The notes below the pieces were generated by a model, which saw only the letters and a list, made by a program, of their open reading frames with translations, did not search any database and was not told where the DNA came from. Position numbers and translations under genes: made by a program. From Agarivorans albus (GTDB taxonomy: Bacteria > Pseudomonadota > Gammaproteobacteria > Enterobacterales > Celerinatantimonadaceae), in contig NZ_AP023032.1 of NCBI RefSeq assembly GCF_019670105.1, forward strand, positions 1,606,972-1,670,971: 64,000 nt of DNA. The letters run 5' to 3'. Below, in pieces: positions 28,051 through 37,139 of the stretch (position 1 is its first letter; every line of letters starts with the position of its first letter).

Positions 28051-29169
28051 ATGAGTGAAACAAAAACAAATTTACTTGATTTTAATCGAGCGGGTTTACG
28101 TCAGTTTTTTGCCGAGATAGGCGAAAAACCATTTCGTGCCGATCAGGTAATGAAGTGGATTTATCACTTTGGCGTAGATGACTTCGACCAAATGAACAAT
28201 ATCAATAAAGCCTTACGTGAAAAGCTTAAGCGTTTGGCTGAAGTGCGCGCACCAGAAATTAGCACTGAGCAACGCAGTGCAGATGGCACCATTAAATGGG
28301 CGATGTTAGTGGCTGGCCAAGAGATCGAAACCGTTTATATTCCTGAGGGTGACCGCGCGACATTGTGTGTGTCTTCACAAGTTGGCTGCGCGCTGGAATG
28401 TACCTTCTGCTCTACTGGCCAACAGGGTTTCAACCGTAACTTAAAAGTGTCTGATATCATTGGTCAAGTTTGGCGAGCAGCTCAAGTGATTGGCCACAAA
28501 GGCATCGAAGGAAAACGTCCAATTACCAATGTGGTAATGATGGGTATGGGTGAACCGTTGCTAAACCTAAACAACTTGATCCCAGCCCTAGAGTTAATGC
28601 TAGACGATAACGGCTATGGCCTGAGTAAGCGTCGAGTAACGGTAAGTACCTCTGGTGTGGTGCCTGCTTTAGATAAATTAGGTGATAAGCTCGATGTGGC
28701 GTTAGCTATTTCGCTGCACGCTCCCAACGATAAGCTGCGCAGTGAAATCATGCCGATCAACGAAAAATACAACATCGAAGCATTTTTGGCTGGTGTAAAA
28801 CGTTATATCGACAAATCAAACGCTAATAGAGGCAAGGTAACTGTTGAGTATGTATTACTTAATGGCGTTAATGACTCTATGGAGCAAGCGCATGAATTAG
28901 CGGAAGTTTTACGCGATACCCCATGTAAAATTAACTTAATTCCATTTAACCCATACCCTGGTTCACCGTTTACCAAACCGAGTAATAGCCGCGTAGATCG
29001 TTTTAGTAAGGTCTTGATGGAATATGGCTCAACTGTAGTGGTTCGTAAAACCCGTGGCGATGACATTGATGCGGCTTGTGGACAGCTAGCAGGTGACGTT
29101 GTCGACAGAACCAAAAGAACCATGAAAAAACGGATGCAACAGCAAGAAATTTCAGTCACAATTCAATAA
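28051..29169 (+). CDS. rlmN: Dual-specificity RNA methyltransferase RlmN
   Basis: 372 residues of the radical SAM family. It methylates C2 of adenine 2503 in 23S rRNA and of adenine 37 in some tRNAs. The cluster motif is [19 protein letters not shown] near residues 112-130. [14 protein letters not shown] is the GEP SAM-binding segment. The second methyl-carrying Cys is in [11 protein letters not shown] near residue 345. First gene of the rlmN-pilW-rodZ-ispG-hisS-yfgM-bamB-der series. Confidence 0.98.
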   Translation: MSETKTNLLDFNRAGLRQFFAEIGEKPFRADQVMKWIYHFGVDDFDQMNNINKALREKLKRLAEVRAPEISTEQRSADGTIKWAMLVAGQEIETVYIPEGDRATLCVSSQVGCALECTFCSTGQQGFNRNLKVSDIIGQVWRAAQVIGHKGIEGKRPITNVVMMGMGEPLLNLNNLIPALELMLDDNGYGLSKRRVTVSTSGVVPALDKLGDKLDVALAISLHAPNDKLRSEIMPINEKYNIEAFLAGVKRYIDKSNANRGKVTVEYVLLNGVNDSMEQAHELAEVLRDTPCKINLIPFNPYPGSPFTKPSNSRVDRFSKVLMEYGSTVVVRKTRGDDIDAACGQLAGDVVDRTKRTMKKRMQQQEISVTIQ

Positions 29170-29191
29170 CTAACCTTATCGAAGGACGGAT

Positions 29192-29965
29192 ATGAAACGC
29201 TGGTTGTACTTGTTTTTGGTGGTATTTTTGGTTTCTGGTTGTGTAACCGAAACCCGTGTAAATGGCCAAGAAGTAAACAATAAAGATAAACAGCTTAATA
29301 AAGACGCTGCCGCTAAAACCCGAATTAGCTTAGCGCTACGTTATTTAGAAGCTGGCGATGCAGAACAAGCAAAACGTAATTTGGAGCTAGCGCAAGAGTT
29401 AGCGCCTAATCTAGTTGATGTTTACATCGCCCAAGCCCACTTCTACCAAAGTGTTCGTCAGCCTGAGCGAGCCCTAGATGCCTATAAACGTGCTAAGTCT
29501 ATAGCGCCACGCAATGGCGATGTACTTAATAACTACGGCGTGATGCTGTGTAAGCAGAAAGAATATGACCAAGCCGAAGAGTTATTTAAGCAAGCTTTGG
29601 CTAATCCAGAGTACGTTCAAGTAGCGGGAACCAATGAGAACGCGGGTTTATGTGCTTTAACTGCGGGCGACTTGGATAAAGCCTTAGATTACTTTACCAG
29701 CGCCTTAGCCTATAACATTCGCCGCCCTGCTTCTTTGCTTGGAGCCACCGAGGTTTACCTACAAAAAAATAAACCCGAGCAAGCCCGATTATATCTGCAA
29801 CGGTATGATAGTATGGCTGAAACTACGGCGGAAAGCGCCTTCGCTTGGGTTCGCTTAGAAAGTGCAGCCGACAACTTTGCTGAAGAAGCACGTTGGGGCT
29901 TAACCTTACAACAGCAGTTCCCTAAATCTGAACAAACTAAACGATACATCGCTAATGACTACTAA
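29192..29965 (+). CDS. pilW: Type IV pilus pilotin lipoprotein PilW/PilF
   Basis: 257 residues. The lipoprotein signal MKRWLYLFLVVFLVSGC puts the lipidated Cys at residue 17. The mature part is a set of TPR repeats from about residue 45 (ISLALRYLEAGDAEQAKRNL, ALDAYKRAKSIAPRNGDVLN). It helps PilQ secretin assembly in the outer membrane. Its position between rlmN and rodZ is the standard one. The 3' end overlaps the rodZ start by 11 bp. Confidence 0.93.
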   Translation: MKRWLYLFLVVFLVSGCVTETRVNGQEVNNKDKQLNKDAAAKTRISLALRYLEAGDAEQAKRNLELAQELAPNLVDVYIAQAHFYQSVRQPERALDAYKRAKSIAPRNGDVLNNYGVMLCKQKEYDQAEELFKQALANPEYVQVAGTNENAGLCALTAGDLDKALDYFTSALAYNIRRPASLLGATEVYLQKNKPEQARLYLQRYDSMAETTAESAFAWVRLESAADNFAEEARWGLTLQQQFPKSEQTKRYIANDY

Positions 29966-30986
29966 AGCCGAATCAGAGCAAACAGAGCTAAGTGAAGACA
30001 TTGAAGTGGTTAGCCCTGGGCAAATGCTGCAAGAAGCACGTGTTGCCGCCAAGCTAAGTCAAGCTCAAGTTGCTGAACGTTTGAAACTGCGTTTGCAAGT
30101 AATCAAAGATATAGAAGGCGATAGCTTCGATAGTGGTTTATCGAGTACTTTTATCAAAGGTTACTTACGAGCTTATGCGCGTTTATTAAATCTTTCTGAA
30201 GACCTAGTGCTTTCTAGCTACACCCATTTGCACGATGCCCATGAACAACGCACAGAGATGCAGAGTTTTTCTGGGCGGATAAAGCAAGAGACTCATGACA
30301 GTCGCTTGATGAAGTTTACCTACTTAGTGGGCCTTGGCATTGTTGTTTTGCTGGTGATTTGGTGGTGGCAAGAAAAGAGCCAACAAGTAGATTTTAGTCA
30401 GGCCAGCCCCGCTAGTTCAGAAAGCCGAATTCTAGAGCCGACCAGCGAGCCCGAAGTTGATGTAATTCCAGAACCTAGTGCTGAAAATGTTCAAGTGCTA
30501 AGCACTGTTGAAGCTCCCGAGGTGCCATCGGCACAACCAGTAGAGCCTGTTTCAGAGCCTGTGGTAGAAGCTAACAATGAGATTGATGCTGAACCAAAAG
30601 TTGAGTCTCAAGAGGTGCTGGAGCCAGTCGTCGAGCCCGCTACTGAATCAGCGTCAAATGAGCCTGCTTCGCAAGCATCAGAGCCCACTGTAATAAACAG
30701 CCCAGATCCTGAGCCAGAAGTAGAAGTGAACCAAGCGGCAGCTTTAACTGCCTTAAACATGAGTTTTGAAAATGAGTGTTGGGTAGAGATTAGAGATGCC
30801 ACTGGCAAACGCTTGGTGGCAGACATTAAACAGCCCGGCCAATCACTCTCAGTAACTGGTCCTTCTCCCTATAGTATCGTGCTTGGCACTAACGCAGGCG
30901 TGAGTGTAAGTTACGGACAAGAATCAATCGACTTATCGTCATTTACACGCGGTAAAGTTGTGCGAATGCAAATACCAAACAATTAA
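29955..30986 (+). CDS. rodZ: Cytoskeletal protein RodZ
   Basis: 343 residues. The N-terminal helix-turn-helix domain (GQMLQEARVAAKLSQAQVAE, residues 22-110) binds MreB and joins it to the cell-wall elongation machinery. The membrane segment is at about residues 119-137 (YLVGLGIVVLLVIWWWQ). A periplasmic linker very rich in Pro, Glu, Val and Ser follows, with many EP pairs, then the C-terminal beta domain (LNMSFENECWVEIRDATGKR). It overlaps pilW by 11 bp. ispG follows after 15 bp. Confidence 0.95.
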   Translation: MTTKAESEQTELSEDIEVVSPGQMLQEARVAAKLSQAQVAERLKLRLQVIKDIEGDSFDSGLSSTFIKGYLRAYARLLNLSEDLVLSSYTHLHDAHEQRTEMQSFSGRIKQETHDSRLMKFTYLVGLGIVVLLVIWWWQEKSQQVDFSQASPASSESRILEPTSEPEVDVIPEPSAENVQVLSTVEAPEVPSAQPVEPVSEPVVEANNEIDAEPKVESQEVLEPVVEPATESASNEPASQASEPTVINSPDPEPEVEVNQAAALTALNMSFENECWVEIRDATGKRLVADIKQPGQSLSVTGPSPYSIVLGTNAGVSVSYGQESIDLSSFTRGKVVRMQIPNN

Positions 30987-31001
30987 GATCTTTCGATTAT
31001 T

Positions 31002-32099
31002 ATGAATCAACCAACTCCAATTAAACGCCGTAAGTCAACACAAATTATGGTGGGTAATGTGCCAGTGGGCGGAGACGCGCCCATTACTGTGCAGTCTATG
31101 ACCAATACACGTACTACTGATGTAGCTGCAACGGTTGAGCAAATAAACCGAATTGCTGCAGTGGGTGGCGATATTGTGCGCGTTTCTGTGCCAACCATGG
31201 ATGCTGCCGAAGCCTTCAAACAAATTAAGCAGCAGGTATCAATTCCTGTAGTGGCTGATATTCATTTCGATTACCGCATTGCCTTAAAAGTGGCGGAGTA
31301 TGGCGCAGATTGTTTACGTATTAACCCAGGTAATATTGGTAACGAGCAACGCATTCGCTCGGTAGTGGATGCTGCACGTGAGCGCAATATTCCCATTCGT
31401 ATTGGTGTGAATGGCGGTTCCTTAGAAAAAGATTTGCAGGAGAAGTACGGCGAACCCACGCCAGAAGCGTTAGTTGAGTCTGCGATGCGTCATGTGGATA
31501 TACTCGATCGCTTGAACTTCGACCAGTTTAAAGTGAGTGTGAAAGCCTCTGATGTTTTCCTTGCTGTAGGCGCTTATCAAGGATTGGCCAGCCGAATTGA
31601 CCAACCTTTACATCTTGGTATTACAGAGGCCGGTGGTTTACGCAGCGGCTCGGTTAAATCGGCAGTTGGCTTAGGTATGTTGTTATCACAAGGTATCGGC
31701 GATACCTTGCGGGTCTCTTTAGCAGCCGATCCCGTTGAAGAAATCAAAGTAGGTTTTGATATTCTTAAGTCTCTGCGTATTCGCTCTCGCGGTATTAATT
31801 TTATTGCTTGCCCAAGCTGTTCTCGCCAAGAGTTTGATGTTATTTCAACGGTTAACGCTCTCGAGCAGCGTTTAGAAGACATTGTAGAGCCGATGGATGT
31901 ATCCATTATCGGCTGTGTGGTAAATGGCCCAGGTGAAGCGCTTATCTCTGATTTAGGCATTACCGGTGGCAACAAAAAAAGCGGCTTTTATCAAGATGGT
32001 GTGCGCCAAAAAGAGCGCTTCGATAATGACGACTTAGTAGATGCTTTAGAAGCGAAAATCCGCTCGCGTATCGCGATTAAAGACATTACCGAAAGCTAA
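31002..32099 (+). CDS. ispG: 4-hydroxy-3-methylbut-2-en-1-yl diphosphate synthase
   Basis: 365 residues. The penultimate enzyme of the MEP isoprenoid pathway. The N-terminal TIM barrel opens [20 protein letters not shown] and contains [12 protein letters not shown] and RINPGNIG. The C-terminal domain carries the [4Fe-4S] cysteines in [11 protein letters not shown] (two Cys) and [12 protein letters not shown]. It is followed by a hairpin that overlaps a promoter for hisS. Confidence 0.98.
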   Translation: MNQPTPIKRRKSTQIMVGNVPVGGDAPITVQSMTNTRTTDVAATVEQINRIAAVGGDIVRVSVPTMDAAEAFKQIKQQVSIPVVADIHFDYRIALKVAEYGADCLRINPGNIGNEQRIRSVVDAARERNIPIRIGVNGGSLEKDLQEKYGEPTPEALVESAMRHVDILDRLNFDQFKVSVKASDVFLAVGAYQGLASRIDQPLHLGITEAGGLRSGSVKSAVGLGMLLSQGIGDTLRVSLAADPVEEIKVGFDILKSLRIRSRGINFIACPSCSRQEFDVISTVNALEQRLEDIVEPMDVSIIGCVVNGPGEALISDLGITGGNKKSGFYQDGVRQKERFDNDDLVDALEAKIRSRIAIKDITES

Positions 32100-32111
32100 T
32101 CTGCATTTAAA

Positions 32112-32151
32112 TTTACCTCTTTGCTTAAAGGCCCTATAATCGAGGGCCTTT
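32112..32151 (+). promoter_or_regulatory. Candidate hisS promoter inside a hairpin
   Basis: TTTACC at 32112-32117 and TATAAT at 32135-32140 are spaced by 17 bp. The -10 element lies across the left arm and loop of a palindrome, AAAGGCCCT (32127-32135) and AGGGCCTTT (32143-32151). The palindrome could also end ispG transcripts, though its T-run is short. The -35 and -10 hexamers are the same as those proposed for guaB. Confidence 0.5.
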
Positions 32152-32184
32152 AATAATTATTGACCTGTTTTATTCGAGATTAAT

Positions 32185-33462
32185 GTGGCTAAACAAATAC
32201 AAGCAATACGTGGCATGAATGATTGCCTACCAAGTGATACACCCGCTTGGCAGAAGGTAGAATCAGTAATTCGAGAGGTGGTGGCAGCCTACGGTTACAA
32301 TGAAATAAGAATGCCGATTGTAGAAAGCACTGATTTGTTTAAGCGCTCTATCGGTGAAGTGACCGATATCGTAGAAAAAGAAATGTATACCTTTGAAGAT
32401 CGCAATGGTGATAGCTTAACCTTGCGACCTGAAGGCACAGCCTGTTGTGTACGTGCAGGCAACCAAGCAGGTTTGTTGTACAACCAAGAGCAGCGTTTGT
32501 GGTACATGGGGCCAATGTTCCGCCATGAACGCCCACAAAAAGGTCGTTATCGCCAGTTTCATCAAGTAGGCGTTGAGTCTTTTGGTATTGCCAGCGCCGA
32601 TATCGATGCTGAAGTAATTATTTTGTCTGCGCGCTTTTGGAAAGCCTTTGGTTTAGAGAACCACGTTACTTTGCAGCTTAACAGCTTAGGTTCAAATGAA
32701 GCTCGAGCTAACTACCGTGATGCTTTAATTGCTTACTTAGAGCAGCATAAAGAAGCCTTAGACGAAGACGCAAAACGTCGCATGTACAATAACCCTTTGC
32801 GTGTTCTCGACAGTAAAAATCCTGAGGTGCAAGCGGTGTTAGTTGACGCACCTAGCCTTAGTGAATACCTAGACCAAGAAAGTAAAGATCACTTCGAGCA
32901 ACTATGTGCGCTGCTAGATAACGCAGGTATAGCTTATGAGCTAAACCCGCGTTTGGTTCGAGGTCTTGATTACTATAACCGCACTGTGTTTGAGTGGGTA
33001 ACATCAAGCTTAGGTTCACAAGGTACTGTATGTGCTGGCGGCCGTTACGATGGTTTGGTAGAGCAATTGGGCGGCAAAGCAACGCCTGCTGTTGGTTTTG
33101 CCATGGGCATGGAGCGTTTAGTTCTATTGCTGGAAACACTCGAGTTACTGGGTGATTTACCATCAAGTGCCGATGTTTATGTGATCAATGCCGGAGAAGG
33201 AACACTTGGCGCAGCATTTTCGTTAGCCGAACAATTGCGAGATGCGTTACCCTCTGTTCGGGTTATGAGTCACTGTGGTGGCGGAAACTTTAAAAAACAA
33301 TTTAAGCGAGCTGATAAGTCAGGCGCTAAAGTGGCATTGATCATCGGTGAAGATGAGTTAGCCAACCAGCAGGTTACTGTAAAGTACCTACGCGAAGATA
33401 TTCAACAGCAGTGCATCGCTCAATCAGAGTTAGTTGCTTTGCTTAATACCGTATTAGTTTAG
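32185..33462 (+). CDS. hisS: Histidyl-tRNA synthetase
   Basis: 425 residues (E. coli 424) of class II. It starts at a GTG, giving [18 protein letters not shown], which aligns with E. coli [18 protein letters not shown]. Motif 2 is [19 protein letters not shown], the histidine-specific motif is [16 protein letters not shown] near residue 259, and motif 3 is [15 protein letters not shown]. The anticodon-binding domain is the last 95 residues. yfgM starts 13 bp later. Confidence 0.98.
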   Translation: MAKQIQAIRGMNDCLPSDTPAWQKVESVIREVVAAYGYNEIRMPIVESTDLFKRSIGEVTDIVEKEMYTFEDRNGDSLTLRPEGTACCVRAGNQAGLLYNQEQRLWYMGPMFRHERPQKGRYRQFHQVGVESFGIASADIDAEVIILSARFWKAFGLENHVTLQLNSLGSNEARANYRDALIAYLEQHKEALDEDAKRRMYNNPLRVLDSKNPEVQAVLVDAPSLSEYLDQESKDHFEQLCALLDNAGIAYELNPRLVRGLDYYNRTVFEWVTSSLGSQGTVCAGGRYDGLVEQLGGKATPAVGFAMGMERLVLLLETLELLGDLPSSADVYVINAGEGTLGAAFSLAEQLRDALPSVRVMSHCGGGNFKKQFKRADKSGAKVALIIGEDELANQQVTVKYLREDIQQQCIAQSELVALLNTVLV

Positions 33463-33475
33463 TTAAGGAGACGCT

Positions 33476-34111
33476 GTGGACATTTATTCCACTGAGGAAC
33501 AGCAAGTTCAAGCCATCAAAGACTGGTGGAAGAAAAACGGAACATCAGTTATTGGCGGTTCGGTACTAGGTTTAGCTGCTGTATTTGGCTGGCGCTATTT
33601 TGGCGAATACCAAATTGAGCAAAAAGAAGCGGCTTCAGATGCTTTTCAACAAGTGGTTAGTCAACTAGCCACAAATAATGAAGAGTTAACTCCTTTAGCA
33701 AATTTTGTAGCAGCTAACCAAGGTGACAAAAACTATTCAGTGTTTGCATCATTGTTGTTAGCAAAAGAACTAGTGGTTAAAGAAGATTATGCTCAGGCGC
33801 AAACTCAGCTTAACCTAGCGCTTGAAGGCGCACCCGAAGAGCTTAAAGGCATGATCTATACTCGACTCGCTCGTGTACAAGCTCAATTAGCCGAGTTTGA
33901 TAATGCCTTAGCCAGCCTAGATAAAGTTACTGAGCCTGCTTTAGTGGCAACCGTTGAACTGATTAAAGGTGATATCTACTTACAACAGGGTGAGCAAGCA
34001 TTAGCTCGTCAAGCCTATCAAGCGGCTGTTGCTGCTGGTGCAGCAGAGCAAGATCCTAGTGTAAACCTAAAACTTAATGATTTAACTGAAGTTGAGGCTG
34101 CTAATGGTTAA
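33476..34111 (+). CDS. yfgM: Sec-associated membrane protein YfgM
   Basis: 211 residues. GTG start with AAGGAG upstream. The short cytoplasmic N-terminus (MDIYSTEEQQVQAIKDWWKK) is followed by a membrane segment at about residues 23-41 and a periplasmic TPR-like domain. In E. coli YfgM binds PpiD at the SecYEG translocon and is linked to the RcsB stress response. It lies between hisS and bamB as in E. coli, and its end overlaps the bamB start by 8 bp. Confidence 0.94.
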   Translation: MDIYSTEEQQVQAIKDWWKKNGTSVIGGSVLGLAAVFGWRYFGEYQIEQKEAASDAFQQVVSQLATNNEELTPLANFVAANQGDKNYSVFASLLLAKELVVKEDYAQAQTQLNLALEGAPEELKGMIYTRLARVQAQLAEFDNALASLDKVTEPALVATVELIKGDIYLQQGEQALARQAYQAAVAAGAAEQDPSVNLKLNDLTEVEAANG

Positions 34112-35294
34112 AGCTTGGCGTGCTGCTAGCTTAGCTTGTTTGCTCGTTGGCTTGTCGGCGTGTTCTTTGTTTAACTCTGAAGAAGATGTTGTGCAAATGG
34201 CCCCGGTGCCTGAGTTTGAAAACCAGTTTACAGTAGGCAAACAGTGGGAAACCCGCGTAGGTAAAGGAGTTGATGATTACTTCTCGGCGCTGTCGCCAGT
34301 TGTCGCTTACGATTCAGTGTTTGCCGCTGCCCGCTATGGTCAAGTGCGTGCCTTTGATTTAGAAGGTAAACGCTTATGGGACCAAGATTTATCTCGAGTT
34401 GAAAGTAACAATCGCTTCTCGGGTAATACCCCTAATGCGCGTGTTTCTGGTGGCTTAACTGCTGCGTATCGCCGCATATATTTAGGCACCGAAAACGCCG
34501 ACGTATTTGCGTTAAATGCAGAAACCGGTGAAATAGTTTGGCAGGCAGAAGTGGCTGGTGAAGTGCTAGCGGCTCCTGCTGTAGAAGACAGTTTGGTGGT
34601 AGTTATCACCAGTAACGGCCATTTAGTTGCACTAGATGCTCACTCTGGTGAGCAAAAGTGGGATATTAAAATTGACCAGCCAGCACTGTCGTTGCGCAGC
34701 AAAGCGCCACCTATTATTTCTAACGGCGCGATAATTTTAGGTCGTAGTGACGGTAAGATTGGCCTGTATCTTTTAGAAAGTGGTCAATTGCTGTTTGAAA
34801 CAAAGTTAGCCCAGCCCAAAGGGTCTACTGAGATTGACCGAATTGTAGATGTGGATAGTAAGCCGGCCTTGATTGGCTCTCAGCTCTATGCGGTTGCTTA
34901 CAACGGAAACCTTATTTCGGTTAATTTACGCAGTGGTGAAGAAGACTGGAAGCGCAGTTATTCTGCCTACCAAAATATAGCTTCTTCGGGTTTAAACCTA
35001 TTTGTTACTGACGTTAGCGACAATGTTTATAGCATTGAGCGCAACAACGGCATAGAGAAATGGACCCAAGGTGCTTTGTCTTACCGTATCGTTACTGCCC
35101 CCGCAGTAGACGGAAATAAGGTATTAGTGGGTGACAGTGAGGGCTACTTATATTGGCTTGATCGTGAAACCGGCGAGTTTGCTAGCAAAATGTTAGTAGA
35201 TAAAAGCGGCTTATATGTTGCGCCTGTGGTAACCTCCGACAAAATTATCCTTCAAACACGAAGTGGTAAGTTAATTGCGCTAGATCGCAGTTAA
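34104..35294 (+). CDS. bamB: Outer-membrane assembly lipoprotein BamB
   Basis: 396 residues. Lipoprotein signal MVKAWRAASLACLLVGLSAC with the lipidated Cys at residue 20. The mature part is an eight-bladed propeller of PQQ-like repeats (VFALNAETGEIVWQAEV, LVALDAHSGEQKWDIKI, LISVNLRSGEEDWKRSY, IYSIERNNGIEKW-like). It is a BAM complex subunit that helps BamA insert beta-barrels. The ATG at 34104 is preferred over a TTG at 34092, because it starts right at the signal peptide. A strong terminator follows. Confidence 0.97.
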   Translation: MVKAWRAASLACLLVGLSACSLFNSEEDVVQMAPVPEFENQFTVGKQWETRVGKGVDDYFSALSPVVAYDSVFAAARYGQVRAFDLEGKRLWDQDLSRVESNNRFSGNTPNARVSGGLTAAYRRIYLGTENADVFALNAETGEIVWQAEVAGEVLAAPAVEDSLVVVITSNGHLVALDAHSGEQKWDIKIDQPALSLRSKAPPIISNGAIILGRSDGKIGLYLLESGQLLFETKLAQPKGSTEIDRIVDVDSKPALIGSQLYAVAYNGNLISVNLRSGEEDWKRSYSAYQNIASSGLNLFVTDVSDNVYSIERNNGIEKWTQGALSYRIVTAPAVDGNKVLVGDSEGYLYWLDRETGEFASKMLVDKSGLYVAPVVTSDKIILQTRSGKLIALDRS

Positions 35295-35313
35295 GTTGTT
35301 ATAATTGTGTACA

Positions 35314-35346
35314 AAAGGCTCATGGTGAATTAACCATGAGCCTTTG
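35314..35346. terminator. Strong hairpin between bamB and der
   Basis: A perfect 13-bp stem, AAAGGCTCATGGT with ACCATGAGCCTTT, and a 6-base loop. It ends the bamB transcript or attenuates into der, which begins 33 bp later. Confidence 0.75.
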
Positions 35347-35378
35347 TCATGTCATGTATTCTAGAAAATGAGGCCCTT

Positions 35379-36848
35379 ATGCTTCCTGTTGTCGCCTTAG
35401 TGGGACGCCCAAATGTTGGCAAATCTACTTTATTTAACCGCCTTACACGCAGCAGGGATGCCTTAGTCGCTGATTTCCCAGGACTGACTCGTGACCGTAA
35501 ATATGGTCAAGCCAAAGTCGCGGAGCAAGAATTTATTGTTATTGATACCGGCGGTATTGATGGCGATGAAGAAGGCATTGACGCAATGATGGCGCAGCAA
35601 TCTTTGCAAGCTATTGAAGAAGCCGATGCGGTGTTGTTCTTGGTGGATGCGCGTGCTGGAATGACCATTGCTGATGAGGCGATTGCCCATCATTTGCGTA
35701 AACAAGAAAAGAAAGTTTTCTTGGTGGCCAATAAAACTGACGGCATTGATGCTGATACAGCCTGTGGCGAGTTTTATGCCTTGGCGATAGGTGAAGTTCA
35801 TCAAATTGCTGCTGCCCATGGCCGCGGCGTAAACATGTTATTAGAAGAAGCTCTGCGTCCCTTTGTTACTGAGCAAGCAGAGAATCAAGCGGAAGAGCCG
35901 GAGTTAGAGCAAGCTGATACGCAAGAAATGACCGAGTCAGAACTAGATGAGTTAGCTCAGAAGTTTGCCGACCTTCCAATTAAACTGGCCATTGTTGGCC
36001 GCCCCAACGTGGGTAAATCTACGCTGACTAACCGGATTCTGGGTGAGGACCGAGTAGTGGTGTATGACATGCCAGGTACCACCCGAGACAGTATTTACAT
36101 CCCGATGCAGCGAGAAGATCAAGATTACATCTTAATTGATACAGCAGGGGTACGTAAGCGCGGTAAGGTGACAGAAACAGTAGAAAAGTTCTCGGTTATT
36201 AAAACCCTTAAAGCAATTGAAGACGCTAATGTGGTGATGCTGGTAATCGACGCAAAAGATGGCATTTCAGATCAAGATTTAAGTTTGCTTGGTTTTGTGT
36301 TGAATGCCGGTCGCGCCTTAGTGCTTGCCGTTAATAAATGGGATGGTTTAGACAACGAACATAAAGAGCGGATTAAAACTGAACTGGATAGACGTTTGGG
36401 CTTTATCGACTTTACGCGCGTTCACTTTATTTCAGCGCTACATGGTACTGGCGTTGGCCACCTTTATGAATCGGTTCAGGAGGCTTACGCAAGCGCCACT
36501 AAGCGCGTTTCTACCTCTATGTTGACCAAGATTATGCAGATGGCTCAAGACGACCATCAGCCGCCGTTAGTGCGCGGTCGTAGGGTTAAATTACGTTATG
36601 CCCACGCTGGCGGTTATAATCCACCTCGCATCGTTGTACATGGAAATCAGGTTAATTCTTTACCAGACTCTTATAAGCGCTATTTAATGAATTATTACCG
36701 CAAAGCGTTAGAGATTATGGGTACGCCAATTCGCGTAGAGTTTAAAGAAGGTGAGAATCCATTCTCAGATAAGAAGTCAAAACTTACCATGGCTCAAGAA
36801 CGCCGTCGGAAAAAAATGCAAAATGTAAGTAAGTACAAAAAATCGTAG
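35379..36848 (+). CDS. der: Ribosome-assembly GTPase Der (EngA)
   Basis: 489 residues with two GTPase domains in tandem, which is unique to this family. The first P-loop is GRPNVGKS at residues 8-15 and the second is near residue 212, both followed by DTGG or DTAG and NKTD or NKWD motifs. A KH-like domain is at the C-terminus. An acidic linker ([20 protein letters not shown]) joins the GTPase domains. It is needed for 50S assembly. The start [15 protein letters not shown] has GAGG upstream and matches E. coli. The upstream ATG at 35349 would begin in the spacer and is rejected. Confidence 0.98.
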   Translation: MLPVVALVGRPNVGKSTLFNRLTRSRDALVADFPGLTRDRKYGQAKVAEQEFIVIDTGGIDGDEEGIDAMMAQQSLQAIEEADAVLFLVDARAGMTIADEAIAHHLRKQEKKVFLVANKTDGIDADTACGEFYALAIGEVHQIAAAHGRGVNMLLEEALRPFVTEQAENQAEEPELEQADTQEMTESELDELAQKFADLPIKLAIVGRPNVGKSTLTNRILGEDRVVVYDMPGTTRDSIYIPMQREDQDYILIDTAGVRKRGKVTETVEKFSVIKTLKAIEDANVVMLVIDAKDGISDQDLSLLGFVLNAGRALVLAVNKWDGLDNEHKERIKTELDRRLGFIDFTRVHFISALHGTGVGHLYESVQEAYASATKRVSTSMLTKIMQMAQDDHQPPLVRGRRVKLRYAHAGGYNPPRIVVHGNQVNSLPDSYKRYLMNYYRKALEIMGTPIRVEFKEGENPFSDKKSKLTMAQERRRKKMQNVSKYKKS

Positions 36849-36857
36849 AGGAATACT

Positions 36858-37091
36858 ATGACTATTGAAGTTGCTTGCCCAGAGTGTGATGGACAGTTAC
36901 AACACGAACATGACCACTGGTTGTGTGGCGCCTGCCACCATAAGTTCTCGCAGCGTGTGCATTGCGATAAATGCGATGCCGAGCTTGAAAAGCTAAAGGC
37001 CTGCGGTGCAGTAGATTATTTTTGTAATAGCTGCAACGAGTTAAAATCTAAGCGAGCTGTTATTCGGCGTTTCGAGCGCTTAGACAGTTAA
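36858..37091 (+). CDS. yfgJ: YfgJ-like double zinc-ribbon protein
   Basis: 77 residues with eight cysteines arranged as two zinc ribbons: CPECDGQL, CGACHHKF, CDKCDAEL and CNSCNELK. LKACGAVDYFC is shared word for word with E. coli YfgJ as I recall it. Function unknown. It follows der by 9 bp, as in E. coli, so it is probably co-transcribed with it. A strong terminator closes the group. Confidence 0.88.
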   Translation: MTIEVACPECDGQLQHEHDHWLCGACHHKFSQRVHCDKCDAELEKLKACGAVDYFCNSCNELKSKRAVIRRFERLDS

Positions 37092-37093
37092 TT

Positions 37094-37121
37094 AAAAAGG
37101 CGGCAATTGGCCGCCTTTTTT
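37094..37121. terminator. Bidirectional terminator
   Basis: AAAAAGGCGGC-AATTG-GCCGCCTTTTT between two convergent genes. T-runs follow the stem on both strands, so it serves yfgJ and the LuxR-hydrolase gene. Confidence 0.9.
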
Positions 37122-37139
37122 GAGAGTAGAGCTAGCAAT

